Shown here: positions 54,367-63,781 of the stretch, piece by piece
How the letters are laid out: every line of letters begins with the position of its first letter
Position numbering within the stretch: the first letter of the stretch is position 1
NCBI RefSeq assembly: GCF_050337105.1
Contig: NZ_JAKJSQ010000004.1
Location: 110,986-174,985 of the forward strand
Reading direction: 5' to 3'
DNA from: Aliivibrio_A kagoshimensis
Lineage (GTDB): Bacteria > Pseudomonadota > Gammaproteobacteria > Enterobacterales > Vibrionaceae
DNA length: 64,000 nt
The notes under the pieces: model-generated
What the model was told of the DNA's origin: nothing
What the model saw: only the letters and a program-made list of their open reading frames with translations
Database searches by the model: none
Program-made: the position numbers and the translations under genes

Positions 54367-54690
54367 ATGAACATGATTCTACGAGATACACACAATAGCA
54401 ATCAGATAGTTGCCGGGCTTAATGGCGATTTTGACTCCCTTAATATCACAGAGGTAAGAGAGGAGTTAGAACAGACCATCATGAACTCAGCAGCAGACAA
54501 CGTTGTTCTTGATTTAAGTAATGTAGATTTTATTGATTCATCAGGTATCGGTGCCATCGTCTTCCTTTACAAAAGACTACACGGCAGTCAGCGTCATCTC
54601 GAGCTTATTGGGGCGAAAGGTCAACCAAAGCAACTGCTCGAATTACTTCGCATCTCACAAGCTATTCCTGTTACTTGGGCTGCAGAGTAA
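54367..54690 (+). CDS. sypA: STAS-domain protein, SypA-like
   Basis: A 107-residue anti-sigma-factor-antagonist-like protein with a single STAS domain: VVLDLSNVDFIDSSGIGAIVFLYKRL, with the regulatory serines Ser58 and Ser59 in DSSG. In V. fischeri SypA promotes biofilm when its serine is unphosphorylated, the state being set by the kinase/phosphatase SypE. I found no sypE here, so its partner must be elsewhere or absent. The ATG at 54367 has GAGGG at good distance; an ATG nine codons upstream was rejected. Confidence 0.9.
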   Translation: MNMILRDTHNSNQIVAGLNGDFDSLNITEVREELEQTIMNSAADNVVLDLSNVDFIDSSGIGAIVFLYKRLHGSQRHLELIGAKGQPKQLLELLRISQAIPVTWAAE

Positions 54691-54699
54691 GGAGTGACT

Positions 54700-55485
54700 A
54701 TGAAAAAGGTTAATCTGCTTTATCTCACTATCACCCTGTTAACCGGATGTGTTAGTTGGCCTGAGGCTGGAAAAGGTGGTGCAGGAGAGTTTAGCATCTC
54801 TCAAGTTGCACCAGTTGAAGCCGATCAACCTGTCTCTGCAAGTCACGGTTTGCGTTTTGATTACGAGCTGCAACGCCAGTTTTTAGTGATGCTTGTGATG
54901 AACGGCGCTCAAGCGTGTTTCCCTGCAACCGTTTCACAATTGAAACAACGTGAAAACCGTATTGCTCGAGAATTACAAGCTGAGATGTTATTTGATGCGG
55001 CAAATACACTACTGGTTCAACGTCAACAAACTGAACAACTTGAAAAACAGCTCACCGCCGTCAATAGTGAAGGTGACTGTTCCATTGCGCATATTGGGAG
55101 CTCATCTGCCACTCAAATGGCCTCTACCATCGAAAACCTACTGAATTCTGATAATCAATTTAGCAGTAACTCTAGTGAGCTCAACCCTAAATACATAGGT
55201 CGATTAGCCGAAGCAGTTGCCCTTTTAAAACTGCAACCCAACTATCAATTGCAAATCTACGGCCACACCGATGCAACCGGCAGCAGTGAATATAACAACA
55301 TTCTCTCTGAGGCCCGTGCTAAGCAAGTGGCGAGATACTTACAAATACTAGGATTGAACCCTAAACAGTTTGAAATTGTTGCCATGGGTGAGAACGAGTT
55401 ACTGTTTGAAGACAGCAGCCCACAAAATCGTTTAGTCAATCGAAGAGTGAGCATTACCCTAAAAGAGGGACAGAACAATGAGTAA
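54700..55485 (+). CDS. sypB: OmpA-domain lipoprotein, SypB-like
   Basis: A 261-residue outer-membrane lipoprotein: signal with lipobox LLTG-C (cysteine at residue 14), a central region with predicted coiled coil, and a C-terminal OmpA/MotB-type peptidoglycan-binding domain (about 155-255, LQIYGHTDATGSSEYN and RLVNRRVSITL). It starts 9 bp after sypA with GGAG well placed; the open frame begins at an ATG two codons earlier. It overlaps the export gene by 8 bp. Confidence 0.88.
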   Translation: MKKVNLLYLTITLLTGCVSWPEAGKGGAGEFSISQVAPVEADQPVSASHGLRFDYELQRQFLVMLVMNGAQACFPATVSQLKQRENRIARELQAEMLFDAANTLLVQRQQTEQLEKQLTAVNSEGDCSIAHIGSSSATQMASTIENLLNSDNQFSSNSSELNPKYIGRLAEAVALLKLQPNYQLQIYGHTDATGSSEYNNILSEARAKQVARYLQILGLNPKQFEIVAMGENELLFEDSSPQNRLVNRRVSITLKEGQNNE

Positions 55486-57571
55486 ATACCTATTGTTGAC
55501 CATTTACCTATTGAGTGCGACTTGTTACGCCAATGCCGATATCAAAGTACAAGTTGGCGATCTTATCCGTGTTGCGCTTCCCGGTGAAGCGTCTCTTAAT
55601 GGCGAATTTGCTGTTGACAAACGTGGCCGTGTTATTTTACCTGAAGTAGGCGCTATTGAGGTGGCGAATCTGAGTGAACAGGAGATGAAAATAACCATCA
55701 CCAAAGAGCTTCGCAAGGTTTTTCAGGACTTATCTAATTTAAATGTCTACATTCACGAACGCCGCCTGTTGATCTATGTGTATGGTTATGTAGAGAACCC
55801 AGGGCCCGTCGTACTGCCAAACAGTGCCAATATACAGATGGCGCTCCGAGAAGCAGGTGGACTACGAATTGGCGCTCAATTGGATAAACTTCAACTGCAC
55901 AGAGAGCAAAAAACAACTGTATTTGACTATAAAGCCTATCTCAATTCAGGTAGTAATCGTACGCTTCCAGAGCTTCGTTCATTGGATACCCTTTTTATCC
56001 CATCGTCTCCTATCACCGGTAACATTGAGGTGGAATTTGATCCCGCTAAACAGAGTGTCGCGGGGGATGCGTCAGAGTCAAAATTAGCGGTTAAAATTTT
56101 TGGTGAAGTTAACAGTCCCGGTCTGTTCTCTTATAAAGAAGGAAGTACACTCATTGATGTCTTGATGCTCTCTGGAGGGGTCACCCGATATGCTGGGGTC
56201 GAGCAGATCAGAGTGATTAATAACAATGTGCCATCCACGTTTAATCTAAAACGGTATTTAGACACAGGAAACGCCGAATTACTGCCAAGTTTGCAACAAG
56301 GGGCCACGGTTTTTGTCCCTCGCCAAGAGGAGGAGATAAAAGCGGGCTCAAACACCGTGTACGTCATGGGAGAAGTATTTAAGCCTGGAGCCTACGAGGG
56401 AAAAGCTGGCGCAACCTTTATGGATGTACTGGCCAATGCGGGTGGTCCAACCCGATTCGCCGAGAGTAGACAGATAAAAATCATCAAATCAAGTGGTAAG
56501 GTTATCCCTTTTGATATGACGGCTTATGCAGACGGTACTGTCACTAATATCCCCTCTATTGGACCGGGTGATGCGATATTCATCCCTGAAAAAACAGACA
56601 TTAACGAAAAGTCTTGGTTAAAAATCTCACCCAACAGAGCCGTTAATGTGATTGGTGAAGTTGAAAAGCCAGGTCGCTACGAATGGTCAAATGAGATGAG
56701 CCTACTTGATCTGCTTGCGCATGCCGGAGGCCCAACGTCAAAAGCGGACACCAGCACCATTGAGATGTTGATTCCTCAAGGTAAACAGCAACAAAAAGTC
56801 ATTTTTAATCTCGACAGCTACATCAAATCGTCTGGTCAATCTCAAGCTCTACCTACCATCATCGCGGGTACCGTGATTCGAGTACATGAACTGCCATTAG
56901 ACCCAATGGACAATAAATCGCAATGGGTACGTCAATCTGCGGATAAGTCTATCTATATATTTGGTCAAGTTGGCTCACCGGGGCGTTACCGTTTCACTAA
57001 CGATATGTCATTTTTGGATCTGCTCTCTGCCGCAGATGGTCCTACTCAGAACGCTGATATTCGCAACATTCGTGTGAGTCATCGAGGTGAAGTAAAAGCC
57101 AAAGTCAGTAAACTGGATTTGGCCATGTATTTTGAAACTGGCGATGAGAACTTACTTCCTGATATCAAAACTGGGGACAGTATCTACATCCCAGAAAAAG
57201 ACAGAATGTGGTTAAGTCAATCAAAAGAGACCACCATTCGTGTGCTTGGCGCAGTCAATAGTCCTGGTCGTTATCAATTTAATGACACCATGACCATTTT
57301 GGATCTACTGGCAGAAGCAGGTGGCCCTACAGATAACGCCTATTTAGAAAAAATAACAGTCGTTAATGTCTCTTGTTGTAAAGACCAAGCCACCAGCTTT
57401 GATCTTTTAGAGTTTAGCCGTACTGCCAACTTTACTAAGCTGCCACTGATTCGAGTGGGCGACACTATCTACATTCCTAATAAAGATGACAGCTCATTGG
57501 TCAAAGCAAGAGAGAGCCTAACCGACATATTCCAGATGGTCTCTATTGCTGTGCTACTTGGACTTTTGTAA
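55478..57571 (+). CDS. sypC: Polysaccharide export protein with six SLBB repeats, SypC-like
   Basis: A 697-residue secreted protein, nearly twice the length of E. coli Wza. Signal peptide (1-21), polysaccharide-export domain (about 22-95, VQVGDLIRVALPGEASLNGEF), then six SLBB-type repeats starting near residues 98, 206, 294, 389, 491 and 587, each with a G-x-V-x-x-PG-x-Y/F core and an AGGP-like turn, and a short hydrophobic C terminus. It should form the periplasmic/outer-membrane channel for the polymer. The start overlaps sypB (ATGAGTAA). The number of repeats is high for a Wza-type protein. Confidence 0.88.
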   Translation: MSKYLLLTIYLLSATCYANADIKVQVGDLIRVALPGEASLNGEFAVDKRGRVILPEVGAIEVANLSEQEMKITITKELRKVFQDLSNLNVYIHERRLLIYVYGYVENPGPVVLPNSANIQMALREAGGLRIGAQLDKLQLHREQKTTVFDYKAYLNSGSNRTLPELRSLDTLFIPSSPITGNIEVEFDPAKQSVAGDASESKLAVKIFGEVNSPGLFSYKEGSTLIDVLMLSGGVTRYAGVEQIRVINNNVPSTFNLKRYLDTGNAELLPSLQQGATVFVPRQEEEIKAGSNTVYVMGEVFKPGAYEGKAGATFMDVLANAGGPTRFAESRQIKIIKSSGKVIPFDMTAYADGTVTNIPSIGPGDAIFIPEKTDINEKSWLKISPNRAVNVIGEVEKPGRYEWSNEMSLLDLLAHAGGPTSKADTSTIEMLIPQGKQQQKVIFNLDSYIKSSGQSQALPTIIAGTVIRVHELPLDPMDNKSQWVRQSADKSIYIFGQVGSPGRYRFTNDMSFLDLLSAADGPTQNADIRNIRVSHRGEVKAKVSKLDLAMYFETGDENLLPDIKTGDSIYIPEKDRMWLSQSKETTIRVLGAVNSPGRYQFNDTMTILDLLAEAGGPTDNAYLEKITVVNVSCCKDQATSFDLLEFSRTANFTKLPLIRVGDTIYIPNKDDSSLVKARESLTDIFQMVSIAVLLGLL

Positions 57572-57596
57572 ACCATGACCACATTTGGAGGCAGAC

Positions 57597-58328
57597 ATGA
57601 ACATGGACACGGTTGAATACAGTGTTGCTGACCAGTTACAGCGATATCAGGAGATGGCACAAATCTATTTTCAGATGTGTCGCCAAAATATACGCTCTAT
57701 GGCGGTAATGAGCACTTCTGAAGGAGAAGGTTGCAGCACGTTGCTGGCAGCGTTGGCTCAACGAAACCTGTTAAATGGTCGCTCAACACTGATCGTTGAT
57801 TTAAACCTCTATCACCCCAGTATTGAACCAATTTTAGCGGTTGATACCATTGTTAATGATAAGGAAACCCAGCAAATATCCTTAGTTAATATGAAACATA
57901 GCTCAAGTGTTTTTACTAGTATCAGCATCTCTGATAGTCAAAATAAGTTAATGAAATGTTCAGGTTCATTGCAGAGTCAAATCGAACTATGGTTGACGAA
58001 ATTCGACACGGTTTTGATTGATGCAGGGGCCATAAACCAGTTTAACCAACAGAACTTACCAGCCGAACAGATAGCTGCAGCCTGCGATAGTTCCATTTTG
58101 GTTGTACTTGCAGGCACCACTACTGAGGAGATGTTGCAGTCGGCCATCAACCGTCTTAATGAAACTAAAGTCAGCCTTCTTGGGGTGGTAATTAATGATA
58201 AAGATAACCCAAAATTGATTGATGAGTTATGCCGAAAAATACGACAACTAGAAAAGTTTGCACCTACACTTATAAGTAGGATTTGCACAAAACTTAAGGC
58301 TATTCACCTGTTTAATGTAGAAGTGTAA
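57597..58328 (+). CDS. sypD: BY-kinase-like protein with altered P-loop, SypD-like
   Basis: A 243-residue cytoplasmic protein of the CpsD/CapB ATPase family, which phosphorylates tyrosines and works with the chain-length protein. The Walker A region reads SEGEGCST, with Cys where the ATP-binding Lys is expected; Walker A-prime (LIVDLNLYHP) and Walker B (TVLIDAGA) are kept. There is no Tyr-rich C-terminal tail. It is therefore probably not an active kinase and may be a structural partner of SypO. The ATG at 57597 follows GGAGG by five bases; a TTG four codons upstream was rejected. Confidence 0.82.
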   Translation: MNMDTVEYSVADQLQRYQEMAQIYFQMCRQNIRSMAVMSTSEGEGCSTLLAALAQRNLLNGRSTLIVDLNLYHPSIEPILAVDTIVNDKETQQISLVNMKHSSSVFTSISISDSQNKLMKCSGSLQSQIELWLTKFDTVLIDAGAINQFNQQNLPAEQIAAACDSSILVVLAGTTTEEMLQSAINRLNETKVSLLGVVINDKDNPKLIDELCRKIRQLEKFAPTLISRICTKLKAIHLFNVEV

Positions 58329-58352
58329 AGTAAATTCACATGGAGGCATGCG

Positions 58353-61300
58353 ATGGGATTACGAGTTAAAACCCTCTCTACCATTGCAATAGTAGAAGTG
58401 GTTCTATTAGTGCTATTGATTGGTGCCAGTCTGTTTGCTCTGCAGAAATACCATCAAACCAAATTAGCAAAACACGCTGAATATACCGGCAACCTATTAG
58501 CGGCAGCGGCGTGTGAATCTCTGGTTAAAAACAATACCACTAAGCTCGACAAACTGCTTAACACCGTGATTAAAGACAAAGACCTGATTCATGTCAGCAT
58601 CACTGGTATCAATAATGTGATGGTTGAACAGAGCAGAGTGCATTCCCATCAAATAAATAAAGAAAACCTCTACACCATCGAAGTGCCGATCAACGAAGGA
58701 GATGAATATTTCGGTAATGTCAAAATGACCTTCGAGATAGGATCTATTGCACATATTCTTCAAGAAGTTAAAAGTTGGGGACTGGCACTAATTGTGATTA
58801 AACTGCTATGCATTACTTTCCTTATTTACCTATTAAGTACTTGGCTTAACCGTCAACTCTATAGCTTAAAACATGGCGTAAACATGATCAGTAATATGGG
58901 GCCAGGTCATCAGATTGAAGTGAATGACAACAGTGACATCAACCATATCGTCCTTGCCTTTAACCAGATGTCACGCCATCTTGCTCAGTCGCATCAAAAT
59001 CTAAATGATTCCATAAAAGATCAAAAACAGATCGCCTCGTTAGCCTGTAAAAGCACCACTCTTTACAAAGCGATCCTCTCCTCTTCTTTAGATGGCATCA
59101 TCACCATAGATAATCGAAATAAAGTAATTGAATTCAACAATAAAGCAGAGGAGATCTTTGGTTGGAATCAATCTGAATTATTAGGCTCTTCAATCATTGA
59201 AAAACGGTTAATACCAGCCTATAACAGTCTTTTTGAAAAGCATTCAAACCAATACGTTACCAACGAGAAAAACTATGATTTTGACCAGATATTCATTTGG
59301 AAAGCCCGTCATAAAAATGGACACCTCATTCCTATCGAAGTGGTTATCTCCCCTATTCAGTTAGGTGATGACACGTTATTCACCGCTTTTATTCGTGACA
59401 TACGACCAAAACTCTATGCTGAGCAAGAGATGCGTCTTGCGGCCCACGCTTTTGACTCAATAGAAGCGATGTTTATTACTGACAAAGAAGGCTTTATTCT
59501 TCGCACAAATCCCGCATTTACTCAAGTGACTGGTTTTAGTAATGAAGAGGTATTAAGACAGAAACCGAGTATTCTCGCTTCAGGTCAGCATGATGACAGT
59601 TTCTACAAAGAGATGTGGGAGGTCTTATTACTGACAAACCAGTGGCAAGGTGAAATCATCAATAAGAGAAAAAATGGCGAACTCTACCCACAACACTTGT
59701 GCATTAGCGCCGTGAAAGATGAAAAGAATAGAGTTACTCACTATGTCGCTCACTTTGTTGATATCAGTGAGCAAAAGAAGAATGAACAGCAGCTCAAACA
59801 AGCGAGCCAAAATGCCGAACTTGCGAACCAAGCCAAAAGCCGCTTTCTTGCAACCATGAGCCACGAAATACGCTCCCCGTTAAATGCGATTATCGCCATG
59901 ACGGATATGTTGTTAGAGTCGCCATTAAACAATGAACAAAAAGAGTTGGCTCAAGTCGCTTCTCAAGGTGGACATACTCTCATCACCTTAATCAACAACA
60001 TACTGGATTTTAGTAAAATTGAGTCTGACCACTTAATTCTCCAAGAAGACTGGTTCAGCTTACACCAAACTGCGGAAGCCGTGGTTAGCCTATTTTCACT
60101 TCAGGCCCAGCAGAAAAACATCTCCGTCAATTTGGTCCTCGACCCACATTTGAACCAGAGCTATTTTGGTGACCCGCTCAGAGTGAGTCAAATCTTGATT
60201 AATATATTAAGCAATGCCATCAAGTTTACTGAGCAGGGTGGCATAGAGATGTTCATTCGCCTTAACCTAACAAATGGCATTGAAATTACCATTTCTGATA
60301 CTGGTATTGGAATTAGCGAAGAGGATCAGAAAATGATATTTGCTGAATTCATTCAAGCTGATAGTAATAACAACCGCCGTTTTTCAGGAAGTGGCTTAGG
60401 GCTAGCAATCAGTAAACGTCTTATCGAACTGATGAACGGTAAGATTACCGTCAATAGTAAAGAAGGCCTGGGATCTACATTCAATATTTGGCTCCCGATT
60501 CTTCCTGCAGCTCACTCAGAACATATCGTCACTGATGAACAGCTCTCAGCCATACAGGACATTGCTTATTTTCACTCAATTGATAATGAAATATTCAGTT
60601 CAGCCCTAAAAAAGCAACTCTCTCTACTCGGGATTTCCCTTCACAGCATCGAAGAAATTGACGCTTCCTCAACCACACAATCAATCATTTTCATTGATAA
60701 TGATAGCAGTGGCTACCGCTGTGAAGAGTTTATAGACTTACCTAAAGAGACATTTAAATTCATTAATTTATTACCTATTGAAAAACAGAGCATCTATCAA
60801 ACTTTAAAACCAAAAGGTTACGATGGTTATTTGACAACCCCTATTAAACTTGACTCTTTAATGCAGTTGCTTACCGCAGACCGCTGTCATAGAGAGCAGC
60901 TGTCTCTGTATGGGCAAAAGCGTGAACCGCGACAAATTGAACCTAATACCGCACCGCCTTGTGATCAACCAAGCATACTGCTGGTAGAAGATAGCCCAAC
61001 TAATCAAGCGGTTGCCAATGCACTGCTAAAGTGCATCAGCAGCAACATCACTATTGCCGAAAATGGAAAATACGCCGTTGAATTTGCTAAACAGCAAAAG
61101 TTTGATCTGATATTAATGGACTTAGCAATGCCCGTTATGGATGGGATAGAAGCGACTAAGCTCATTCGAAGCGGCGCAGGATTAAACCATCAGACTGCGA
61201 TTATTGCAATGACTGCCAATGCCTTTACCGAAGATAAAAAGGAGTGTTTAGACTCTGGCATGGACGATTTCTTAACTAAACCATTAGACAAAGATCTATT

Positions 61301-61724
61301 TAGGAGCAGTGTGAATAAATGGCTGAACACCACCACGACAGAAGCGACCTCACAAATTGTGCTTGAACACACCATTTCTCGTTCACAACCTATACTTAAT
61401 GAAGCCGTAATAGAACAGTTGCTTAAAGATATTCCTAAACCCATTTTAACTGACATTTTAGACACATTTCATGAAGAGACGTTAAAACGAACAACCGACA
61501 TTGAAGCACTGCTCAATACTAAGGATTGGGACGGTCTGGAGACTGAGTTTCATACTTTAAAAAGCAGCGCAGGCAATGTCGGGTTAGCCGCCCTACAAGA
61601 CGTTGCAAAAAAAATGGAGTATGAGTGCAGAGATTTCCGTTCCATGAGTGTGTCATTTTCCCATCTATCGATACTCATTAGTGAATCACTCACTGCCTTA
61701 AATCAACACAAAGAGAACATCTGA
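58353..61724 (+). CDS. sypF: Hybrid sensor kinase, SypF-like
   Basis: A 1123-residue membrane kinase: helix 1 (about 10-30), periplasmic sensor (31-140), helix 2 (about 143-162), HAMP (165-220), PAS 1 (about 238-360), PAS 2 (about 365-480), HisKA with SHEIRSPLNAI (His504), HATPase (NAIKFT, DTGIGI, GSGLGLAI), a degenerate receiver-like stretch (about 725-835), an active receiver (Asp923 in LILMDLAMP) and HPt (His1067 in HTLKSSAGN). In V. fischeri the HPt domain of SypF passes phosphate to SypG. It lies between sypD and sypG; sypE, expected before sypF, is absent. Confidence 0.9.
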   Translation: MGLRVKTLSTIAIVEVVLLVLLIGASLFALQKYHQTKLAKHAEYTGNLLAAAACESLVKNNTTKLDKLLNTVIKDKDLIHVSITGINNVMVEQSRVHSHQINKENLYTIEVPINEGDEYFGNVKMTFEIGSIAHILQEVKSWGLALIVIKLLCITFLIYLLSTWLNRQLYSLKHGVNMISNMGPGHQIEVNDNSDINHIVLAFNQMSRHLAQSHQNLNDSIKDQKQIASLACKSTTLYKAILSSSLDGIITIDNRNKVIEFNNKAEEIFGWNQSELLGSSIIEKRLIPAYNSLFEKHSNQYVTNEKNYDFDQIFIWKARHKNGHLIPIEVVISPIQLGDDTLFTAFIRDIRPKLYAEQEMRLAAHAFDSIEAMFITDKEGFILRTNPAFTQVTGFSNEEVLRQKPSILASGQHDDSFYKEMWEVLLLTNQWQGEIINKRKNGELYPQHLCISAVKDEKNRVTHYVAHFVDISEQKKNEQQLKQASQNAELANQAKSRFLATMSHEIRSPLNAIIAMTDMLLESPLNNEQKELAQVASQGGHTLITLINNILDFSKIESDHLILQEDWFSLHQTAEAVVSLFSLQAQQKNISVNLVLDPHLNQSYFGDPLRVSQILINILSNAIKFTEQGGIEMFIRLNLTNGIEITISDTGIGISEEDQKMIFAEFIQADSNNNRRFSGSGLGLAISKRLIELMNGKITVNSKEGLGSTFNIWLPILPAAHSEHIVTDEQLSAIQDIAYFHSIDNEIFSSALKKQLSLLGISLHSIEEIDASSTTQSIIFIDNDSSGYRCEEFIDLPKETFKFINLLPIEKQSIYQTLKPKGYDGYLTTPIKLDSLMQLLTADRCHREQLSLYGQKREPRQIEPNTAPPCDQPSILLVEDSPTNQAVANALLKCISSNITIAENGKYAVEFAKQQKFDLILMDLAMPVMDGIEATKLIRSGAGLNHQTAIIAMTANAFTEDKKECLDSGMDDFLTKPLDKDLFRSSVNKWLNTTTTEATSQIVLEHTISRSQPILNEAVIEQLLKDIPKPILTDILDTFHEETLKRTTDIEALLNTKDWDGLETEFHTLKSSAGNVGLAALQDVAKKMEYECRDFRSMSVSFSHLSILISESLTALNQHKENI

Positions 61725-61736
61725 CTGGAGTAGATT

Positions 61737-63131
61737 ATGCCGACCTTACCAAAAGTACTATTAATTGAAGACAGTCCGTCATTAGCGTCTACTTATCAAC
61801 ACTATTTAGCCAATGAAGCGATTGTATTAACCGTAGTTACTAATGGAGAACAAGCAAAAGAGAGCATTCGTGTTCAGGTTCCTGACCTCATTCTGCTCGA
61901 TTTAAAGTTGCCTGATATCTCAGGTCAAGAAGTATTGGTATGGATAAAAGAACACAAATACCCTAGTGCTGTCGTTGTCATGACCGCCTACAGTTCTATC
62001 GATATAGCCGTAGAGATAATGCAACTGGGCGCTCAAGATTTTTTGCAAAAACCGATTGATGCTGCACGTATCAGAACCACAGTTAAAAATGTATTAGAAA
62101 AACAGCGCTTAACCAACCTCATCACCGACATTCAAGATCTTGAACGCCGAAACTATCATGGCTTCATTGGTTCAAGCTTACCGATGCAAGCCGTGTATCG
62201 AATCATTGATGCCGCCTCCTCCAGTAAAGCAACTATTTTCATTACCGGTGAAAGTGGGACAGGAAAAGAAGTTTGTGCCAAAGCAATACATCAGCAAAGT
62301 CCACGAAGTAGTAAACCTTTCATCGCATTAAACTGTGGCGCTATCCCTAAAGATCTAATGGAGAGTGAAGTGTTCGGCCATATCAAGGGGTCATTTACTG
62401 GCGCGCTAAATGAACGACTAGGAGCAGCCAGTTTGGCTGATGGTGGCACCCTCTTTCTTGACGAAATATGCGAAATGGACTTGGATTTACAGACCAAATT
62501 ATTGCGCTTTGTTCAATCTGGTACCTTTCAAAAAGTGGGCAGTGGTAAACAGGAACTGGTCGATATTAGAATCATATGTGCCACAAACAAAGATCCATTT
62601 GCTGAAGTTAATGCCGGAAATTTTAGAGAAGATCTCTACTACCGCCTTCATGTCGTTCCCATTCAACTGCCACCATTAAGGGAACGAGGTCATGATATTT
62701 TAGAGTTATCCAATGCTTTCCTTGAGCAGTTTAGTGGTGAAGAGCACCGTGATTTCAAACGCTTTAGCCCGGAGGTTGAACAACATTTCCTTAATTACCC
62801 TTGGCCGGGTAACATTCGTGAGTTGCAAAATACTATCCGCAACGTTGTCGTCCTTCATAACGAGCAACAGGTCGAGTTGTCTCACTTACCTATTCAGTGG
62901 CAACAGGAACAGCATTCAGTCACACCTCAGGTGGCGAATAAAGAATATAAGTATGAAACGGAAGGGGGGGAGATACGCAATAATAAAGTCATTCCCCTAG
63001 CGCAAGTTGAAAAAGAGGCCATCGAAGAAGCCATCGCACAATGTACAGGGAATATCCCTAAAGCCGCAGTACTGCTCGAGGTGAGTCCATCCACCATCTA
63101 TCGAAAGAAGATGGTTTGGGATGAATTGTAA
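61737..63131 (+). CDS. sypG: Sigma-54-dependent response regulator, SypG-like
   Basis: NtrC-class activator of 464 residues: receiver (1-120, Asp55 in LILLDLKLPD), AAA+ domain (about 140-375) with GESGTGKEVCAKAIH, the sigma-54-contacting loop GSFTGA (a GAFTGA variant), Walker B GGTLFLDEI and the arginine-finger region, and a Fis-type HTH (about 420-460, NIPKAAVLLEVSPSTIYRK). SypG of V. fischeri activates the syp promoters from upstream elements; such elements occur at four promoters here. It starts 12 bp after sypF and ends the locus. Confidence 0.92.
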   Translation: MPTLPKVLLIEDSPSLASTYQHYLANEAIVLTVVTNGEQAKESIRVQVPDLILLDLKLPDISGQEVLVWIKEHKYPSAVVVMTAYSSIDIAVEIMQLGAQDFLQKPIDAARIRTTVKNVLEKQRLTNLITDIQDLERRNYHGFIGSSLPMQAVYRIIDAASSSKATIFITGESGTGKEVCAKAIHQQSPRSSKPFIALNCGAIPKDLMESEVFGHIKGSFTGALNERLGAASLADGGTLFLDEICEMDLDLQTKLLRFVQSGTFQKVGSGKQELVDIRIICATNKDPFAEVNAGNFREDLYYRLHVVPIQLPPLRERGHDILELSNAFLEQFSGEEHRDFKRFSPEVEQHFLNYPWPGNIRELQNTIRNVVVLHNEQQVELSHLPIQWQQEQHSVTPQVANKEYKYETEGGEIRNNKVIPLAQVEKEAIEEAIAQCTGNIPKAAVLLEVSPSTIYRKKMVWDEL

Positions 63132-63133
63132 CG

Positions 63134-63781
63134 TTAGTTCTTTTCGATGATCCAACCCTGTTCACTAAAACGGCTGAGCCCTTTTTTAATTTGAGGATGA
63201 TTGGGCTCAGCGGCATCATCATACAACCTACGTACCTTACATCCTTCAAACAGCTGCTCTACCCTTGATTGATTTATTGCGTATGGCGGACCCATTTTTT
63301 CTGTTTGGTCATAATCTATAGTCATCAACAACATACGGCCACCTGGTGCTAATAAGCTCAATGTTCTTTCAACGTAACGATTTTGTAGCTCAGGAGGCAA
63401 CGCAACAAGTGCTGCACGATCATAGATCAAATCAAAACTCTTTATTGGGGCATCAAAGTAGTCACCACTATAAATGGTAATTTCATCAAATTGGTACAAT
63501 TGATGGTAGCTAGATAACGAAGTGACTGTCGGTGTATAAAGCTGTTCAGCAAAGAACGCTTTCACCGCAATGTCACTCAATTCAACACCAGTGACACTCT
63601 CATGCTTCATAGCCAGCCAGGTGAGATCCACACTTTTACCACACAGTGGCACCAACACTTTATCGTCTCTTTTGGGTTGCAGTGCACTCCAGTAGTTAAC
63701 CAAATAAGGGTTCTCTTCATTAAGGTGAAATCCAATGTTATTTGCTGCCCACTTACTGTGCCAAAACTCGTGATTTTGCAT
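63134..63781 (-). CDS. tpm: Thiopurine S-methyltransferase
   Basis: SAM-dependent methyltransferase of 215 residues: NHEFWHSKWAANNIGFHLNEENPYLVNYW at the N terminus, VLVPLCGKSVDLTWLA (SAM loop), VTGVELSDIAV, YSGDYFDA and DLIYDRAALVALPP. Bacterial members act on tellurite, selenite and thiopurines. I start at the ATG at 63781 (GAGAG five bases upstream); an adjacent ATG at 63784 and a TTG 11 codons upstream are alternatives. It converges with sypG, leaving 2 bp between stop codons, so the two transcripts must overlap. Confidence 0.93.
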   Translation of the reverse strand: MQNHEFWHSKWAANNIGFHLNEENPYLVNYWSALQPKRDDKVLVPLCGKSVDLTWLAMKHESVTGVELSDIAVKAFFAEQLYTPTVTSLSSYHQLYQFDEITIYSGDYFDAPIKSFDLIYDRAALVALPPELQNRYVERTLSLLAPGGRMLLMTIDYDQTEKMGPPYAINQSRVEQLFEGCKVRRLYDDAAEPNHPQIKKGLSRFSEQGWIIEKN

